The notes under the pieces: generated by a model | The model's input: the letters and a program-made list of their open reading frames with translations, nothing else | Database searches by the model: none | What the model was told of the DNA's origin: nothing | Part shown: in pieces, positions 37,021 through 46,717 of the stretch | Layout: every line of letters starts with the position of its first letter | How positions within the stretch are numbered: the first letter of the stretch is position 1 | Source of the DNA: Promethearchaeota archaeon | GTDB taxonomy: Archaea; Asgardarchaeota; Lokiarchaeia; Sigyniarchaeales; SOKP01 | Direction: 5' to 3' | NCBI GenBank assembly: GCA_019058245.1 | Contig: JAHPZJ010000006.1 | Span: 62,001-126,000, forward strand | Length of the DNA stretch: 64,000 nt | Program-made: the position numbers and the translations under genes

Positions 37021-37644
37021 TTGGTTATCATATTGGAAAAATCCCTTAAAAATCATGATAAAAAGAAAAGGATTATAGATAAATACAATTCAACGTCATT
37101 TTTTTATGATAAAAGATACAGAGCAATACAAACAGAAAAATTTGAAATTGTCTTCAGTAATTACAAAATAAATGATAAACGTATTTTAGATATGGGGTGC
37201 GGTACCGGGTTACTTTTTGAACATATTTTAAAGTTGATATCAGATAAGGGAACAATAAGATATAATTATGTGGCATTAGATATTTCTTGGAATATGTTAT
37301 TGGAATTTAAAGCAAAAGTTAATATGAGGAAGGGGAAAAAGAAACCATTGAACTTAATTCTTTCCGATATAGAATTTTTACCTTTTAGGAGAAATATCTT
37401 TGATTCAATTTTTTCACTTACAGCATTCCAAAATTTACCGAATTTTAAAAACGGAATTGAAGAATTATATATGGTAAGTAGATATAATGCTGATTTCAAA
37501 TTTTCAATACTAAAGAAAAATATAGAGATAAAAAAATTAATAGGTATATTAAAATCTAAAATTGAAGATTTGAAGCTTATAGATAGAGACAAATTGGAAG
37601 ATATAGTGATTCAGGGAAAAATCTTAAAAGATAAACAATTTTGA
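37021..37644 (+). CDS. Class I SAM-dependent methyltransferase
   Basis: 207 residues. SAM-binding motif I ILDMGCGTGLLFEHIL (near residue 55), motif II region NYVALDISWNMLLEFKAK, and SDIEFLPFRRNIFDSIFSLT as post-II. Substrate unknown. Start uncertain: TTG at 37021 or TTG at 37033, neither with a Shine-Dalgarno sequence. The gene is convergent with RIO2, ending 2 bases from it, so the two share a terminator region. Confidence 0.8.
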   Translation: MVIILEKSLKNHDKKKRIIDKYNSTSFFYDKRYRAIQTEKFEIVFSNYKINDKRILDMGCGTGLLFEHILKLISDKGTIRYNYVALDISWNMLLEFKAKVNMRKGKKKPLNLILSDIEFLPFRRNIFDSIFSLTAFQNLPNFKNGIEELYMVSRYNADFKFSILKKNIEIKKLIGILKSKIEDLKLIDRDKLEDIVIQGKILKDKQF

Positions 37645-37646
37645 TT

Positions 37647-38525
37647 TCAACTTTTATAAAATGAATTAAGAATCTCATCTACATTACTTTCAATTTTATA
37701 CTTCTTTCTAAAATAAGAGCAGATATTTTGAATATCTCTTTCTAATAAAGAAGCAGCATTAGGGTGATCTACTGGAACCCACTGCAACCAATCAATTAGT
37801 AATATATTACCCTTTTCATCTATAACAATGTTAAATTCACCCAAATCACCATGTATCATTTCAGCTTTTTTATAGATTATTTTTAATTGTTTGATAATTT
37901 TATTAAAAATCTTAATAGGATTTTTAATACTTTTATAGTAAACTAATTCTTTTCCTCTCAAATATGACATAATAATTATATGTCTATTATAAGCAATTGG
38001 TTTTGGTGTATTTAGCTTAAGTGTAGAGATTTTTTTAAGAGCTTCATATTCTTTTTTTGCTGCAAGTCTGTTAATATAAAGCCATGATAAATGCCCTCGT
38101 TCTCCTATAAGATCTCTTAATTGTTTAATATTTTTAAAACTGGTCCTTCCCATTCGGTAAATTTTAGCAGCATAAATATCTCCATCATCATTCATACAGC
38201 TATAGACATCTGACTCTTTACCTTTACCTATTAATGGCCCCAACTGACTTATAATGTTCTGTTCGACTAATGTATGCAAAGCAAGGAGATCATATGCTTT
38301 GGAGTTGAGTGTGTAAGCGATTTCATGCTTAGAAGCGTCTCTAATTATTAATCCAAGTTTATGGACTTTTTTCAGACGAAAGAGTGTTTCTTCCATCTTG
38401 TATCTTGAATAAAATTTGATATTATTTACTGTAACATACTCAGATCTTTTCATTCCAATTTCAATTGCCATTAGTATCCTGAGATCTTCCTTTTCCAATT
38501 TAGTAAGAAGGTTTGCTACTTTCAC
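37647..38525 (-). CDS. rio2: RIO2-type serine protein kinase
   Basis: 292 residues. N-terminal winged helix (about 1-80), then an atypical kinase domain: GKGKESDVYSCMNDDGDIYAAKIYR (P-loop and catalytic Lys, residues about 100-122), the catalytic HGDLGEFNIVID loop, and the metal-binding LLIDWLQWV (Asp in IDW). RIO2 acts in maturation of the small ribosomal subunit in archaea and eukaryotes. It follows the gelsolin-like membrane protein by 11 nt on the same strand. Confidence 0.95.
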   Translation of the reverse strand: MKVANLLTKLEKEDLRILMAIEIGMKRSEYVTVNNIKFYSRYKMEETLFRLKKVHKLGLIIRDASKHEIAYTLNSKAYDLLALHTLVEQNIISQLGPLIGKGKESDVYSCMNDDGDIYAAKIYRMGRTSFKNIKQLRDLIGERGHLSWLYINRLAAKKEYEALKKISTLKLNTPKPIAYNRHIIIMSYLRGKELVYYKSIKNPIKIFNKIIKQLKIIYKKAEMIHGDLGEFNIVIDEKGNILLIDWLQWVPVDHPNAASLLERDIQNICSYFRKKYKIESNVDEILNSFYKS

Positions 38526-38536
38526 ACCTTTTTCAG

Positions 38537-39319
38537 CTAAAAAATGAATTTTCGATAAGTCTTGAAAAAAGTTATTAATTTATATATATTTGGGATTTCA
38601 TAAATCAGTATGGTTATTAAGATTATCAGTAAAAAGATGAAAATATCCTGTTGTAATATATAGTAAATGGTTAGAGTTGAACCTTCTTGAAATAGAAATA
38701 AAAAAATCCCTTGATTTAAGTATATTAATAACCCAATTGAGATGATGAGCCCGTTTAAAGAAAAAATTATAACTTGATTTTCATATTCAATAATTCCAAT
38801 TATTAAATTTAAAGAAAAAAAGAATAATATGATCAAATTAATTAACCATGAAGTATCAATCCAAAAATCATAGACAGAACTTTGTACTTCATAAGTTCCA
38901 TTAGATATATTCCAAGTTAACGCCGAGCTTAAAAATATGAACAATAGTATTGGTAAAAATATAGAAATTATGATTGAAATACTATAAATTCTAATAGTCG
39001 TGAACCTGCTGAATCTCAATATGCTTTCATCTCCCGCTTTGACAGATTCTAGCAATAAATTAACCTTATTTTGAATATCAAGAGGAAAATTACTCTTAGT
39101 CATAATAAGTTGGAGGTTTAAAGTAGAAAAATTAGAGATCAATTCTTTAATCTGTTTATATCCCCTTCTAATTTTTTCTTTATTGCTTTTTGGACCACTC
39201 CAAAAATAGATAATTTCGTTTTCTTCATCTAAAATTGTACAAATATCATGAGCTAGTAAAGTATTTTCTTCTTCTAACCACTGAGATTTATCCTCATTAA
39301 ATATAAAGGTTCTAATCAT
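38537..39319 (-). CDS. Membrane protein with gelsolin-like N-terminal domain
   Basis: 260 residues. The first 85 resemble a gelsolin/ADF-type repeat: LLAHDICTILDEENEIIYFW, then SGPKSNKEKIRRGYKQIKEL. Gelsolin repeats have the same order of a strand with an LD turn, an xIYxWxG strand, and a helix after NKEK-like residues. Then come four transmembrane helices (about 106-128, 152-170, 176-197 and 225-248). If correct it would place an actin-related domain on the membrane. There are no cysteines in the N-terminal domain apart from one. It is upstream of rio2 in one unit. The gelsolin kinship is inference. Confidence 0.6.
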   Translation of the reverse strand: MIRTFIFNEDKSQWLEEENTLLAHDICTILDEENEIIYFWSGPKSNKEKIRRGYKQIKELISNFSTLNLQLIMTKSNFPLDIQNKVNLLLESVKAGDESILRFSRFTTIRIYSISIIISIFLPILLFIFLSSALTWNISNGTYEVQSSVYDFWIDTSWLINLIILFFFSLNLIIGIIEYENQVIIFSLNGLIISIGLLIYLNQGIFLFLFQEGSTLTIYYILQQDIFIFLLIILITILIYEIPNIYKLITFFKTYRKFIF

Positions 39320-39421
39320 TAAACCACTAGTTAATTTAAAAGGAATTAACTTTTAATTTTTTCTAAAAACAATTAGAAAATACTTAATAATTGAAAAAAA
39401 AAAAGAAAATGAGATATATAT

Positions 39422-40312
39422 TTAGTTTTGGCATTCTATTCTTCTTTTTATATCTTTCCACATGTTATCTATATAAACTTTATATACTTTAATTTGTTGT
39501 TGAGTCATCTCACTAAATCTTTTTTGAGCTTTGAGATATTCTTCTATAGGTTTACGCTTTAAAGGATCTAAATATCTGCTGCTTGGTTTTGATAGTTTAA
39601 ATATACCATTTTCAATTTCATATAAGATCCAAAAACCTGTTTGTACTGCTAACCGTCCAATTGATATTGTATCTTTAGGATCATAACCCCATCCAGGTGG
39701 ACAAGGAGATAATATATGAAAATACTTTGAGCCATGAATAGTTCGTGCTTTTTTAAATTTTTCAAATAAATCTAAAGGATAAGATGCAATGCCAGTTGCA
39801 ATATATGGGATTCCATGAGCTTCTAATATTTTTGGCATATCTTTTTTATGACTTAATTTGCCTTCAGGTGTAGTGGTCGTTTTAACTCCATATGGAGTTG
39901 ATCCACTCCGCTGAACACCCGTATTCATATAGGCTTCATTATCATAACAAGCATATATAAAGTTTGTCCCTCTTTCAACAGCTCCACTCAGAGCTTGTAT
40001 TCCTATATCGGTTGTACCTCCATCTCCAGCAAAAGCGAGAACTGTAATTTCATTTTCTAAGCCTTTATCTTCTAAGGAAGCTACTATTCCTGATGCTGAA
40101 GCCCCTGTGGTTGCAAAAGGTGTATGATACACACTAACTTTCGTGGAACAGAATCCCTGCATACCATGTAAAACTGTTAAACAAGATGCTGGTACAGTTA
40201 CAAGTGTTTTTGCACCTAATGCTTTTAATGCAATTCTATATATTAATGCCATACCACATCCTGCACATGCACGAGTACCAGGATAAATAAATTCCTCTTC
40301 AGGAAGATCCAT
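39422..40312 (-). CDS. porB: Pyruvate:ferredoxin oxidoreductase, beta subunit
   Basis: 296 residues. The thiamine-diphosphate-binding subunit: RACAGCGMALIYRIALKAL near the start (cluster cysteines CAGC), AFAGDGGTTDIGIQALSGA as the TPP-binding GDGxx motif, and ACYDNEAYMNTGVQRSGSTP near residue 150. Normal length. It is the last gene of the porD-porA-porB unit, 18 bases after porA. Oxidises pyruvate to acetyl-CoA plus CO2 with reduction of ferredoxin; it is usually reversible in anaerobes. Confidence 0.95.
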   Translation of the reverse strand: MDLPEEEFIYPGTRACAGCGMALIYRIALKALGAKTLVTVPASCLTVLHGMQGFCSTKVSVYHTPFATTGASASGIVASLEDKGLENEITVLAFAGDGGTTDIGIQALSGAVERGTNFIYACYDNEAYMNTGVQRSGSTPYGVKTTTTPEGKLSHKKDMPKILEAHGIPYIATGIASYPLDLFEKFKKARTIHGSKYFHILSPCPPGWGYDPKDTISIGRLAVQTGFWILYEIENGIFKLSKPSSRYLDPLKRKPIEEYLKAQKRFSEMTQQQIKVYKVYIDNMWKDIKRRIECQN

Positions 40313-40330
40313 AACATTTACTATTATTTT

Positions 40331-41623
40331 TCACCTACTATCAAAATAATTAGATTCATCATAATCATTCAGTTCATCTAGGCTTAAACCCAAAAAATCT
40401 GTTTTATTTGTAAATATGCCTTGCTTGAATTGATTTAAAGCTTTATGAACTCCAGAAATAATATGTTCTGTTTTTACATCTCTACCCCCTAAACCGACAA
40501 TAAACCCCTTAATATTTGGTTTCTTTTTTAAACTATAAAGTGCCGCTTTTAATTCATAAGATAAAACACCTTCATATCCATATCCAATATCTCTATCAAA
40601 CACAATAATATTTTCTTTATCCTTAAAGAAATCCCTTAAATCTTCATATGGATATGGTCTAAATAATTTAAGACTTACTATTCCAATTTTTAGTCCTTCT
40701 GCTCTTAGTTTTTTAATTGCAACTCTAGCTTGAGAAGCAACTGAACCCATAGCATAGATGATTGTATCAGCATCCTCCGTTTGAATAATTTTATATATTC
40801 CATTTCCATATGATCTCCCAAATTTTTTAGTAAACTCATCATGGACTTCTTTAATGATATCAATTGAATTTTCCAAGGACCTTTGAAGGGCATATCTAAA
40901 TTCATAATAACCTGGGGCTGTTCCTTCTATTCGTTTAATAATATTAGGAGTAGTAACTGGATCTATACCTTTTATTGTTGAAATATTAGATAAATTAATA
41001 TGATGATTTATAGGGGGTAAAAATTCATCAACTTCTTCTTGATTTTCAAGTTTAACTGGCATCATTGTATGACTAAGTATATATCCATCATAAGCAACAA
41101 TAGAAGGAAGAAAAACGCGAGAATTTTCAGCAATTTTGAATGCTTGAAGATTAGTATCATAGATTTCTTGGTTATTTTCACACATATACTGAATCCAACC
41201 AACATCTCTTATTGTAATAAAATCAGAGTGATCTGTCCAAACGGACCAAGGTGCACCTAAGGATCTTGTCGCTAAATTAATTATAATAGGCAATCTATTC
41301 CCAGCAGCCCATGGTAACATTTCATACATTAATTCCAAACCGTGAGCAGAAGTTGCTGTGCCAACTCGTGAACCTGTTGCAGAAGCTGCACAGCATACTG
41401 CTAAGGCTGAATGTTCAGATTCTACTTTAACAAACCTAGCATTTAACTTCCCATTTGCTATAAATTCAGCAATTTTTTCAACTACGGGACTCTGAGGTGT
41501 AATTGGATAAGCAGAGACAACACCAACTCTAGCCTGTCTAAAAGCATGTGCAGCTGCATGATTTCCTGTTATTATTTTTATGTCATTATCTATATTAGTC
41601 TTTTGGTTTTCAATTAGACTCAT
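40331..41623 (-). CDS. porA: Pyruvate:ferredoxin oxidoreductase, alpha subunit
   Basis: About 430 residues. Signatures: GNHAAAHAFRQARVGVVSAYPITPQSP... near residue 20, and ATRSLGAPWSVWTDHSDF in the middle, typical of the 2-oxoacid oxidoreductase alpha chain. The longer reading (start at 41686) is rejected. The true ATG at 41623 follows a strong Shine-Dalgarno (GGAGGTG, 8 nt upstream) and overlaps the porD stop (TAATG). Same unit as porD and porB. PorG, the fourth subunit, is 4.5 kb away. Confidence 0.95.
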   Translation of the reverse strand: MSLIENQKTNIDNDIKIITGNHAAAHAFRQARVGVVSAYPITPQSPVVEKIAEFIANGKLNARFVKVESEHSALAVCCAASATGSRVGTATSAHGLELMYEMLPWAAGNRLPIIINLATRSLGAPWSVWTDHSDFITIRDVGWIQYMCENNQEIYDTNLQAFKIAENSRVFLPSIVAYDGYILSHTMMPVKLENQEEVDEFLPPINHHINLSNISTIKGIDPVTTPNIIKRIEGTAPGYYEFRYALQRSLENSIDIIKEVHDEFTKKFGRSYGNGIYKIIQTEDADTIIYAMGSVASQARVAIKKLRAEGLKIGIVSLKLFRPYPYEDLRDFFKDKENIIVFDRDIGYGYEGVLSYELKAALYSLKKKPNIKGFIVGLGGRDVKTEHIISGVHKALNQFKQGIFTNKTDFLGLSLDELNDYDESNYFDSR

Positions 41624-41919
41624 TAATATTTCACCTCCTCCATAGTAATCGCGTTTACGGGACATTCTTCCATACATATACCACATCCTTTACAATGAAT
41701 TAAATCTATTTGAGGAGGGATAGTTCTCGTTACAACCGCTTCAGGGCAATAAAGCCAGCAATTAAAACAACTAGATTTTCCAGATTTTGCAGGGATGCAT
41801 GTATTTAAATCAATATGTGGCTTTTTTGAGCTCCAAGTTCCAGTCTTACCTGCTTCTCCTAATACAGGTTTTTGAACAGAACCTAAAATCTTTTGGTAAT
41901 CTTTTTTTGAGTTTTTCAT
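41623..41919 (-). CDS. porD: Pyruvate:ferredoxin oxidoreductase, delta subunit (ferredoxin)
   Basis: 98 residues, two-cluster ferredoxin-like subunit. The first cluster cysteines are in CIPAKSGKSSCFNCWLYCPE (the first pair is spread further than usual); the second is HCKGCGICMEECPVNA. It has a basic N-terminus. It carries electrons from the PorAB core to ferredoxin. First gene of the unit. A TATA-like sequence about 27 nt before the ATG suggests a leaderless message. Confidence 0.93.
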   Translation of the reverse strand: MKNSKKDYQKILGSVQKPVLGEAGKTGTWSSKKPHIDLNTCIPAKSGKSSCFNCWLYCPEAVVTRTIPPQIDLIHCKGCGICMEECPVNAITMEEVKY

Positions 41920-42232
41920 TATTTCACTAAAAAAAGCTATATATCTATATCTGTATGAAATACAACATACTTAAGTTTTTAATTCTTATCATTTCTAAAA
42001 ATAAAAGAAAAAGTATTATTTCACTAATTCTATTAAGAATTATATTAGATATTTTATTCAAATAAAGTCATATTAGAAAGAAAAACTTTTTTTCTGAATT
42101 GTAAAAATTAAATACTAAATTTTTCATTAGGTTTATAGAAAAAATTAAAGCTCTAGAGATTCCAATGAAATAAATTGGAATAATATGTTTTTTATCGAAA
42201 CAGCTTAGAAAACTTATAAGGTATGTAAAAAA
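41920..42232. other. Intergenic region with divergent promoters
   Basis: 313 bases between porD and the PAS kinase. It should hold the porD TATA box (minus strand, near 41946) and the kinase promoter near 42210. No other coding region or RNA structure is evident. Confidence 0.5.
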
Positions 42233-44137
42233 GTGGATTTACATCAAAAAAAATTTTCATGGATAATTGAAAACATTAAAGAAGGCTATTTTGACGTTGA
42301 TTTAAGAGGAAATTACCTTAATTGCAATAAAGCACTATGCGAGTTGACAGGTTATTCAAGAGAAGAATTATTGAAACTAACATATAAACAAATCACTGAT
42401 AACGAAAATCAAAAAACAGTATTTGAAGGATTTAGTTCTGTTTATAAAACAGAGAAACCTATGACTGATTTATTATATCAATTTATAACTAAATCTAATG
42501 AGAAAATCACAGCAGAAACTTCTGTATATTTGAAATATGATTCCCAAGGTAATAAAATTGGGTTTTATGGTTTAGTTCGAGATATTACTAAAAGAAAAAA
42601 AGAAGAAGAAAAATTTAAAAAAGAATTAGAAAAATTAGTAGATTTAAAGACAAAAGAGTTGAAAGAATCTGAAGAAAAATATAGCAATCTCTTCCATTAT
42701 TCGAATGATGGAATTTTACTTCATGATATAGAAGGCAATATTATAGATGTCAATCAAAGAGCATTAGAACAATTTGGTTATACAAGATCAGAAATATTAA
42801 AATTAAAAATAATGGATCTTCATCCAATGGATGCGCTTGAAGCATCTAAAAAAGCATTTGAAGAGATTCAAAAAAAAGGTGTTATAAATTTTGAAATTAA
42901 TTTTATAAAAAAGAATGGCGAAATTTTCGTTGCTGAAGTATCATCAAGCATGTTTTATATGGGAGGGGAAAAATTAATTAAAGGTAATGTTCGTGACATT
43001 ACAATGAGAAAACTCGCAGAGCAAAAATTAAAACAATCTGAGGAAAGATATCGGAATCTAATCGAATCAGGCCCATTTGCAATAGTACTAGTTAATAAAC
43101 AAGGAAAAATAAGTTATTGTAATCCTGCAGTTGCAAAATTATCTGGATATCCACAAGAAGAATTAATTGGATATGAATTTAAAGATCTTGCAGCAATTTA
43201 TCCCGAAGATGTACCTATAATGCTTAATCGATTTCAAAAAACTTTCAAAGGTGAATTTTTACCTCCTTTAGAGATTAAACTATATAAAAAGGATGGTGAT
43301 ATAGCCTGGATAAGCTATCAAAGTAAATTAGTTAAAGTGGGTGATGAATCTTTATTACAAATCGTAATTGAGGATGTAACAGAGAAAAGAAAAGCAGATG
43401 TTCTTATTAACGAAGAAATTGTAAAGTTAAAAGAATTAGACCAAATTAGGAAAGACTTAATTTCAAGAGTCTCACATGAATTAAAAACTCCTTTAGTTTC
43501 TGTTTGTGGTGCTTCTGAATTACTTTTAGATTTATATTTAGACCAATTAAATGATGAACCAAAAGAATTAATTGAAATGATTGAAAAAGGTGGTAAGAGA
43601 TTAAAGTACTTAGTAGATAATTTGGTTGATATTACTCGAATAGAATATGGAAAATTCAAATTAAAGAAAGAAAAAACGGATATCAACCAGTTAATTAAAG
43701 ATTGTATTAAGGAAATGAAGTATCTCATTGAACAGCGTGAATTAAATCTAGAATATAATCTTATGGATAATTTATTTTTAGAAATCGATAAAGTAAGAAT
43801 TGAACAGGTAATATTAAATTTGCTGTCGAATGCTATAAAAAACACGCCCCCTAATGGAATAATTTCAATAAATTCTTCGAAAATAGATGATAAAGTCAAA
43901 GTAATAATAAAAGACACCGGAATTGGATTAACCAAGGAAGAAATGGACAGACTTTTTATTAGATTTGGAAAAATAGAGAGATTTGGGAGGGGCCTAGAAT
44001 ATATTGATATTCAAGGGACTGGCCTTGGATTGTTTATTTCAAAAGAAATAATTGATTTGCATGAAGGTCAAATATGGGTAGAGTCAGAAGGCAGGGATAA
44101 AGGATGTACCTTTATTTTTAAATTACCAATTAATTAG
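42233..44137 (+). CDS. PAS-domain sensor histidine kinase
   Basis: 634 residues starting at GTG. Three PAS domains (about 1-120, 145-265 and 275-395), joined by coiled linkers. Then comes HisKA with SRVSHELKTPLVSV (phospho-acceptor His near 415) and the HATPase_c domain (N box LSNAIKNTP, G1 DTGIGL, G2 GTGLGLFIS). It has no transmembrane helix, so it is soluble and likely senses an internal cue through PAS ligands, redox or oxygen. Convergent with a lone receiver protein, its likely partner. Histidine kinases in archaea are of bacterial origin. Confidence 0.94.
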   Translation: MDLHQKKFSWIIENIKEGYFDVDLRGNYLNCNKALCELTGYSREELLKLTYKQITDNENQKTVFEGFSSVYKTEKPMTDLLYQFITKSNEKITAETSVYLKYDSQGNKIGFYGLVRDITKRKKEEEKFKKELEKLVDLKTKELKESEEKYSNLFHYSNDGILLHDIEGNIIDVNQRALEQFGYTRSEILKLKIMDLHPMDALEASKKAFEEIQKKGVINFEINFIKKNGEIFVAEVSSSMFYMGGEKLIKGNVRDITMRKLAEQKLKQSEERYRNLIESGPFAIVLVNKQGKISYCNPAVAKLSGYPQEELIGYEFKDLAAIYPEDVPIMLNRFQKTFKGEFLPPLEIKLYKKDGDIAWISYQSKLVKVGDESLLQIVIEDVTEKRKADVLINEEIVKLKELDQIRKDLISRVSHELKTPLVSVCGASELLLDLYLDQLNDEPKELIEMIEKGGKRLKYLVDNLVDITRIEYGKFKLKKEKTDINQLIKDCIKEMKYLIEQRELNLEYNLMDNLFLEIDKVRIEQVILNLLSNAIKNTPPNGIISINSSKIDDKVKVIIKDTGIGLTKEEMDRLFIRFGKIERFGRGLEYIDIQGTGLGLFISKEIIDLHEGQIWVESEGRDKGCTFIFKLPIN

Positions 44138-44195
44138 TTATAATTTAATTTTTGCAGTATAATATAAATTGAATTTTTTAAGAATTGGAAATGAA

Positions 44196-44609
44196 TTAAT
44201 CTAAATAATGAAGTAAATGCTCCAATGATTCGAATTCAAAAGGTTTGTTAATACAGCCATCTGCTTTTGTTTCTTCTATTTTTTCTATCACCATAGATGT
44301 AGGAAATGATGTTAAGTAAATAAGGGGAATGTGCTTAAAACGTTTATTTGATTTTATTTTTTCACATAGTTTAAACGCAGAAATATCCGCTACCATGAGA
44401 TCTATCAATATGAGTTTTGGAATAAATTCACTTAATTTTTCTAAGCTTTTAATTCCTCTTCTTGTACAATAACTTGAGTATCCTTGCGATTTAAAAAACA
44501 ATTTTAAAAGTAGTAAAGTTGGTTCATCATTATCTACTATTAATATCTTATATGGTAAATCATTAGATTCAATTTCATCATTTAGATCGAAATCCTTATT
44601 CTTAATCAT
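44196..44609 (-). CDS. Single-domain response regulator receiver
   Basis: 137 residues. After a 20-residue N-terminal tail there is a receiver domain: KILIVDNDEPT (acidic pocket Asp26/Asp28), phospho-acceptor Asp70 in LILIDLMVAD, and the late Lys in CINKPFEFESL. No output domain. It is convergent with the PAS kinase gene and could be its phosphorylation target, passing the signal by protein contact. Confidence 0.9.
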   Translation of the reverse strand: MIKNKDFDLNDEIESNDLPYKILIVDNDEPTLLLLKLFFKSQGYSSYCTRRGIKSLEKLSEFIPKLILIDLMVADISAFKLCEKIKSNKRFKHIPLIYLTSFPTSMVIEKIEETKADGCINKPFEFESLEHLLHYLD

Positions 44610-45044
44610 TTTTATTTACCATTTCTCAACGTTAAAATTTAAAATCCCAATTCTACTTTTTTTGCCACTCTTAAATTCGCCCTATATTAAACTCGCTTGA
44701 GTTTAATTCTCCCCCTAACTTTAAATTTCCTATTTTGCATCTGTTTAATTATCCTTTATTTTTAATTTCAGAAATTTAATTAATATCATAATTAAATGGG
44801 TGTCAATAAAAACATCGAATATTCATATTTAAAATATTTTATATTTTTTTTTTTCCTATTAAATTTCAATTCAGAAGCGAATTCTGATACTGAATTAAGA
44901 TAAATAACTAATTCTCTTAAAGCTAAAAAACATACTTTAAAAAAATTGAAAAATAAAGAGGATTTAAATGTATTTAATTTTATAATTAATATAAGGCATA
45001 AATTTTTTTTATATTTTTTTAATAATATGAAATATAAAAATTAT
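44610..45044. other. Intergenic region with one hairpin
   Basis: This stretch separates the receiver gene from the likely start of the next gene. It carries an 8-bp hairpin (44687-44706) and AT-rich sequence with a TTG-started extension possibility at 44946. No other gene or RNA recognised. Confidence 0.5.
44687..44706 (-). promoter_or_regulatory. Hairpin upstream of the receiver gene
   Basis: TTAAACTC, loop GCTT, GAGTTTAA: a perfect 8-bp inverted repeat about 78 bases before the receiver start codon. It may be an operator or RNA hairpin of the receiver promoter region; no function can be assigned. Confidence 0.4.
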
Positions 45045-46070
45045 ATGGGGAATAAAAAAACAACATTCTCAATTTCAATTTCTCAATCCATAAAAAATTA
45101 TCTCGAGAGATATCAGCGTTCAATATTTAACAAATCAAAAGATAAAAGATTTAAAAATATTTCAGTGTTTATTAACAAAATTTTAGAAATATGCGTAATT
45201 TTTTTTAGCCAAGGAAATGGATTAGACGATCTTGAAGAAATTACAAAAACTCCCAGAAAAGAAGTCTCTGATTTTTTTGAGGATTTATTGGTTGGTGTAA
45301 ATCCTTATCAATTTGAAGAGTCTATTAAGTTTGATAAATATCGCCCCTTAGGGAAACTATATTTCAATACATTTGCGATTTATAGGAATTTTATATCCAA
45401 TACTTTTAAGGGAGAAAGTGCCTCTGATGAACGTATTGTTAAAATTATGAACTTCATTGGATCGTTTTTATTAAAGAATAAATTAACCGAGAGATTTGAT
45501 GCATATTTACAACATGATAATATTATTATCGAGTATAGAGGTTATTTTAGCAATATACATTATAATTATAGTAAGGGAATAGCGGGATTATGTGGTTATT
45601 TTGGTTTTAGGATAATTGATTTCTATTATGAAGACAAATTTACTAGGCTTGTCTTTAAAAAAACTCCATTAGTTAAAGATTTGAAATTCTCTCTAAAAGA
45701 AAGGAAGGCTTTAAGTTTTTACAATTCAAATAGATTTATCTCACTGGATCATATACTTAATAATGAGAAAATATATTTATGGATGGATGTCTCAGAAAAT
45801 AATAACAGTATAGTAGGCGTTAAAGATTATATTTCTGGGAAGGAAATTATATCCGAATATCTCTCTAAGTTGGAAAATATTGATATTCAAGAAAATTTGG
45901 ATAAGAATGTATTTTTGAATGAAAATATTTTAAAAATGCTATCCTCCTTTAATTGGATCATTCTTAAAGATATAAAAAATAGTGATTTTATTTTTAATAT
46001 TAAAGAGAAAGATCATCCTATTGAATTTCGGATTCTAAAAGAAATTCTTGATAAATATCATCTGTTATAA
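45045..46070 (+). CDS. Protein with ribbon-helix-helix-like N-terminus
   Basis: 341 residues from the ATG at 45045. The track-long form from TTG at 44946 adds a low-complexity FNFIINIRHKFF stretch that I doubt. The first 60 residues, KTTFSISISQSIKNYLERYQ...ISVFINKILE, fit a ribbon-helix-helix DNA-binding motif. A further 280 residues, with a possible 4-vinyl-reductase-like or ligand-binding region (YNYSKGIAGLCGYFGFRI), follow. The function is unknown; a regulator is inferred. Positioned between the PAS kinase block and porG. Confidence 0.6.
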   Translation: MGNKKTTFSISISQSIKNYLERYQRSIFNKSKDKRFKNISVFINKILEICVIFFSQGNGLDDLEEITKTPRKEVSDFFEDLLVGVNPYQFEESIKFDKYRPLGKLYFNTFAIYRNFISNTFKGESASDERIVKIMNFIGSFLLKNKLTERFDAYLQHDNIIIEYRGYFSNIHYNYSKGIAGLCGYFGFRIIDFYYEDKFTRLVFKKTPLVKDLKFSLKERKALSFYNSNRFISLDHILNNEKIYLWMDVSENNNSIVGVKDYISGKEIISEYLSKLENIDIQENLDKNVFLNENILKMLSSFNWIILKDIKNSDFIFNIKEKDHPIEFRILKEILDKYHLL

Positions 46071-46114
46071 TTTAAGAGCTTGCGTTTTACTCTAATTTTG
46101 GATTTTTCGAAAAA

Positions 46115-46717
46115 TTATAAAATTTTAGCTAAATTATACCCCTGTTCAATTAACTCATAATTTAACTTTCCCAATTTTTCACCCATTCTCTTATACACTA
46201 CCATTTTTAAAATTTCTAATTTTAAATCTGGTAGTGCTTTTGATAACAACCCCAGTATTGGAGTATTAATTACAGGATTTCCATCTATTGTTAAATTCTT
46301 CTCTAATGCTAATTTGCTTATATCCGCAACTATTACTTTAGTATCCTTATTTAAATTATACTCATTAACAAAAAACTCCGGGTTCTTTTCAGAGTTGATA
46401 ATAAAAATACCGTCTTGCTCAAGGGAAGAGGCAATTTCATGATTTAAAACGGATTCATCAAAGATAATTAGAATATTTGGAAATTCTATTTGAGCTCTAT
46501 CCCATATGATTTCTGTTCGAGAGAGTTTAGCATATGCTTGTATAGGAGCTCCTCTCCTTTCTGCCCCAAATGAGGGATATGCATGAACATCAACATAATT
46601 TCCACTCAAATATGCAGCTTCTGCAATAATTTCACATGCAGTAACAGCACCCATTCCTCCTCTACCATGTATAGTTATATTTATAATTTCAGAATTGTTA
46701 CTTTTTTCTTTAGGCAT
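46115..46717 (-). CDS. porG: Pyruvate:ferredoxin oxidoreductase, gamma subunit
   Basis: 200 residues. Diagnostic start ITIHGRGGMGAVTACEIIAE and YPSFGAERRGAPIQAYAKLS, the 2-oxoacid oxidoreductase gamma pattern. Normal length. It completes the four-subunit enzyme whose delta, alpha and beta genes are at 39.4-41.9 kb, yet it is separated by a sensor kinase, a receiver and an RHH-like gene, and is transcribed on its own. Confidence 0.95.
   Translation of the reverse strand: MPKEKSNNSEIINITIHGRGGMGAVTACEIIAEAAYLSGNYVDVHAYPSFGAERRGAPIQAYAKLSRTEIIWDRAQIEFPNILIIFDESVLNHEIASSLEQDGIFIINSEKNPEFFVNEYNLNKDTKVIVADISKLALEKNLTIDGNPVINTPILGLLSKALPDLKLEILKMVVYKRMGEKLGKLNYELIEQGYNLAKIL

Noticed and set aside
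41624..41686. Longer porA start at 41686
   Set aside because: It would run through porD; the ATG at 41623 has a strong Shine-Dalgarno sequence and matches the family start.
43318..43935. 205-codon minus-strand ORF inside the PAS kinase gene
   Set aside because: Antisense to the kinase core, with low-complexity Ser/Ile/Asn-rich composition.
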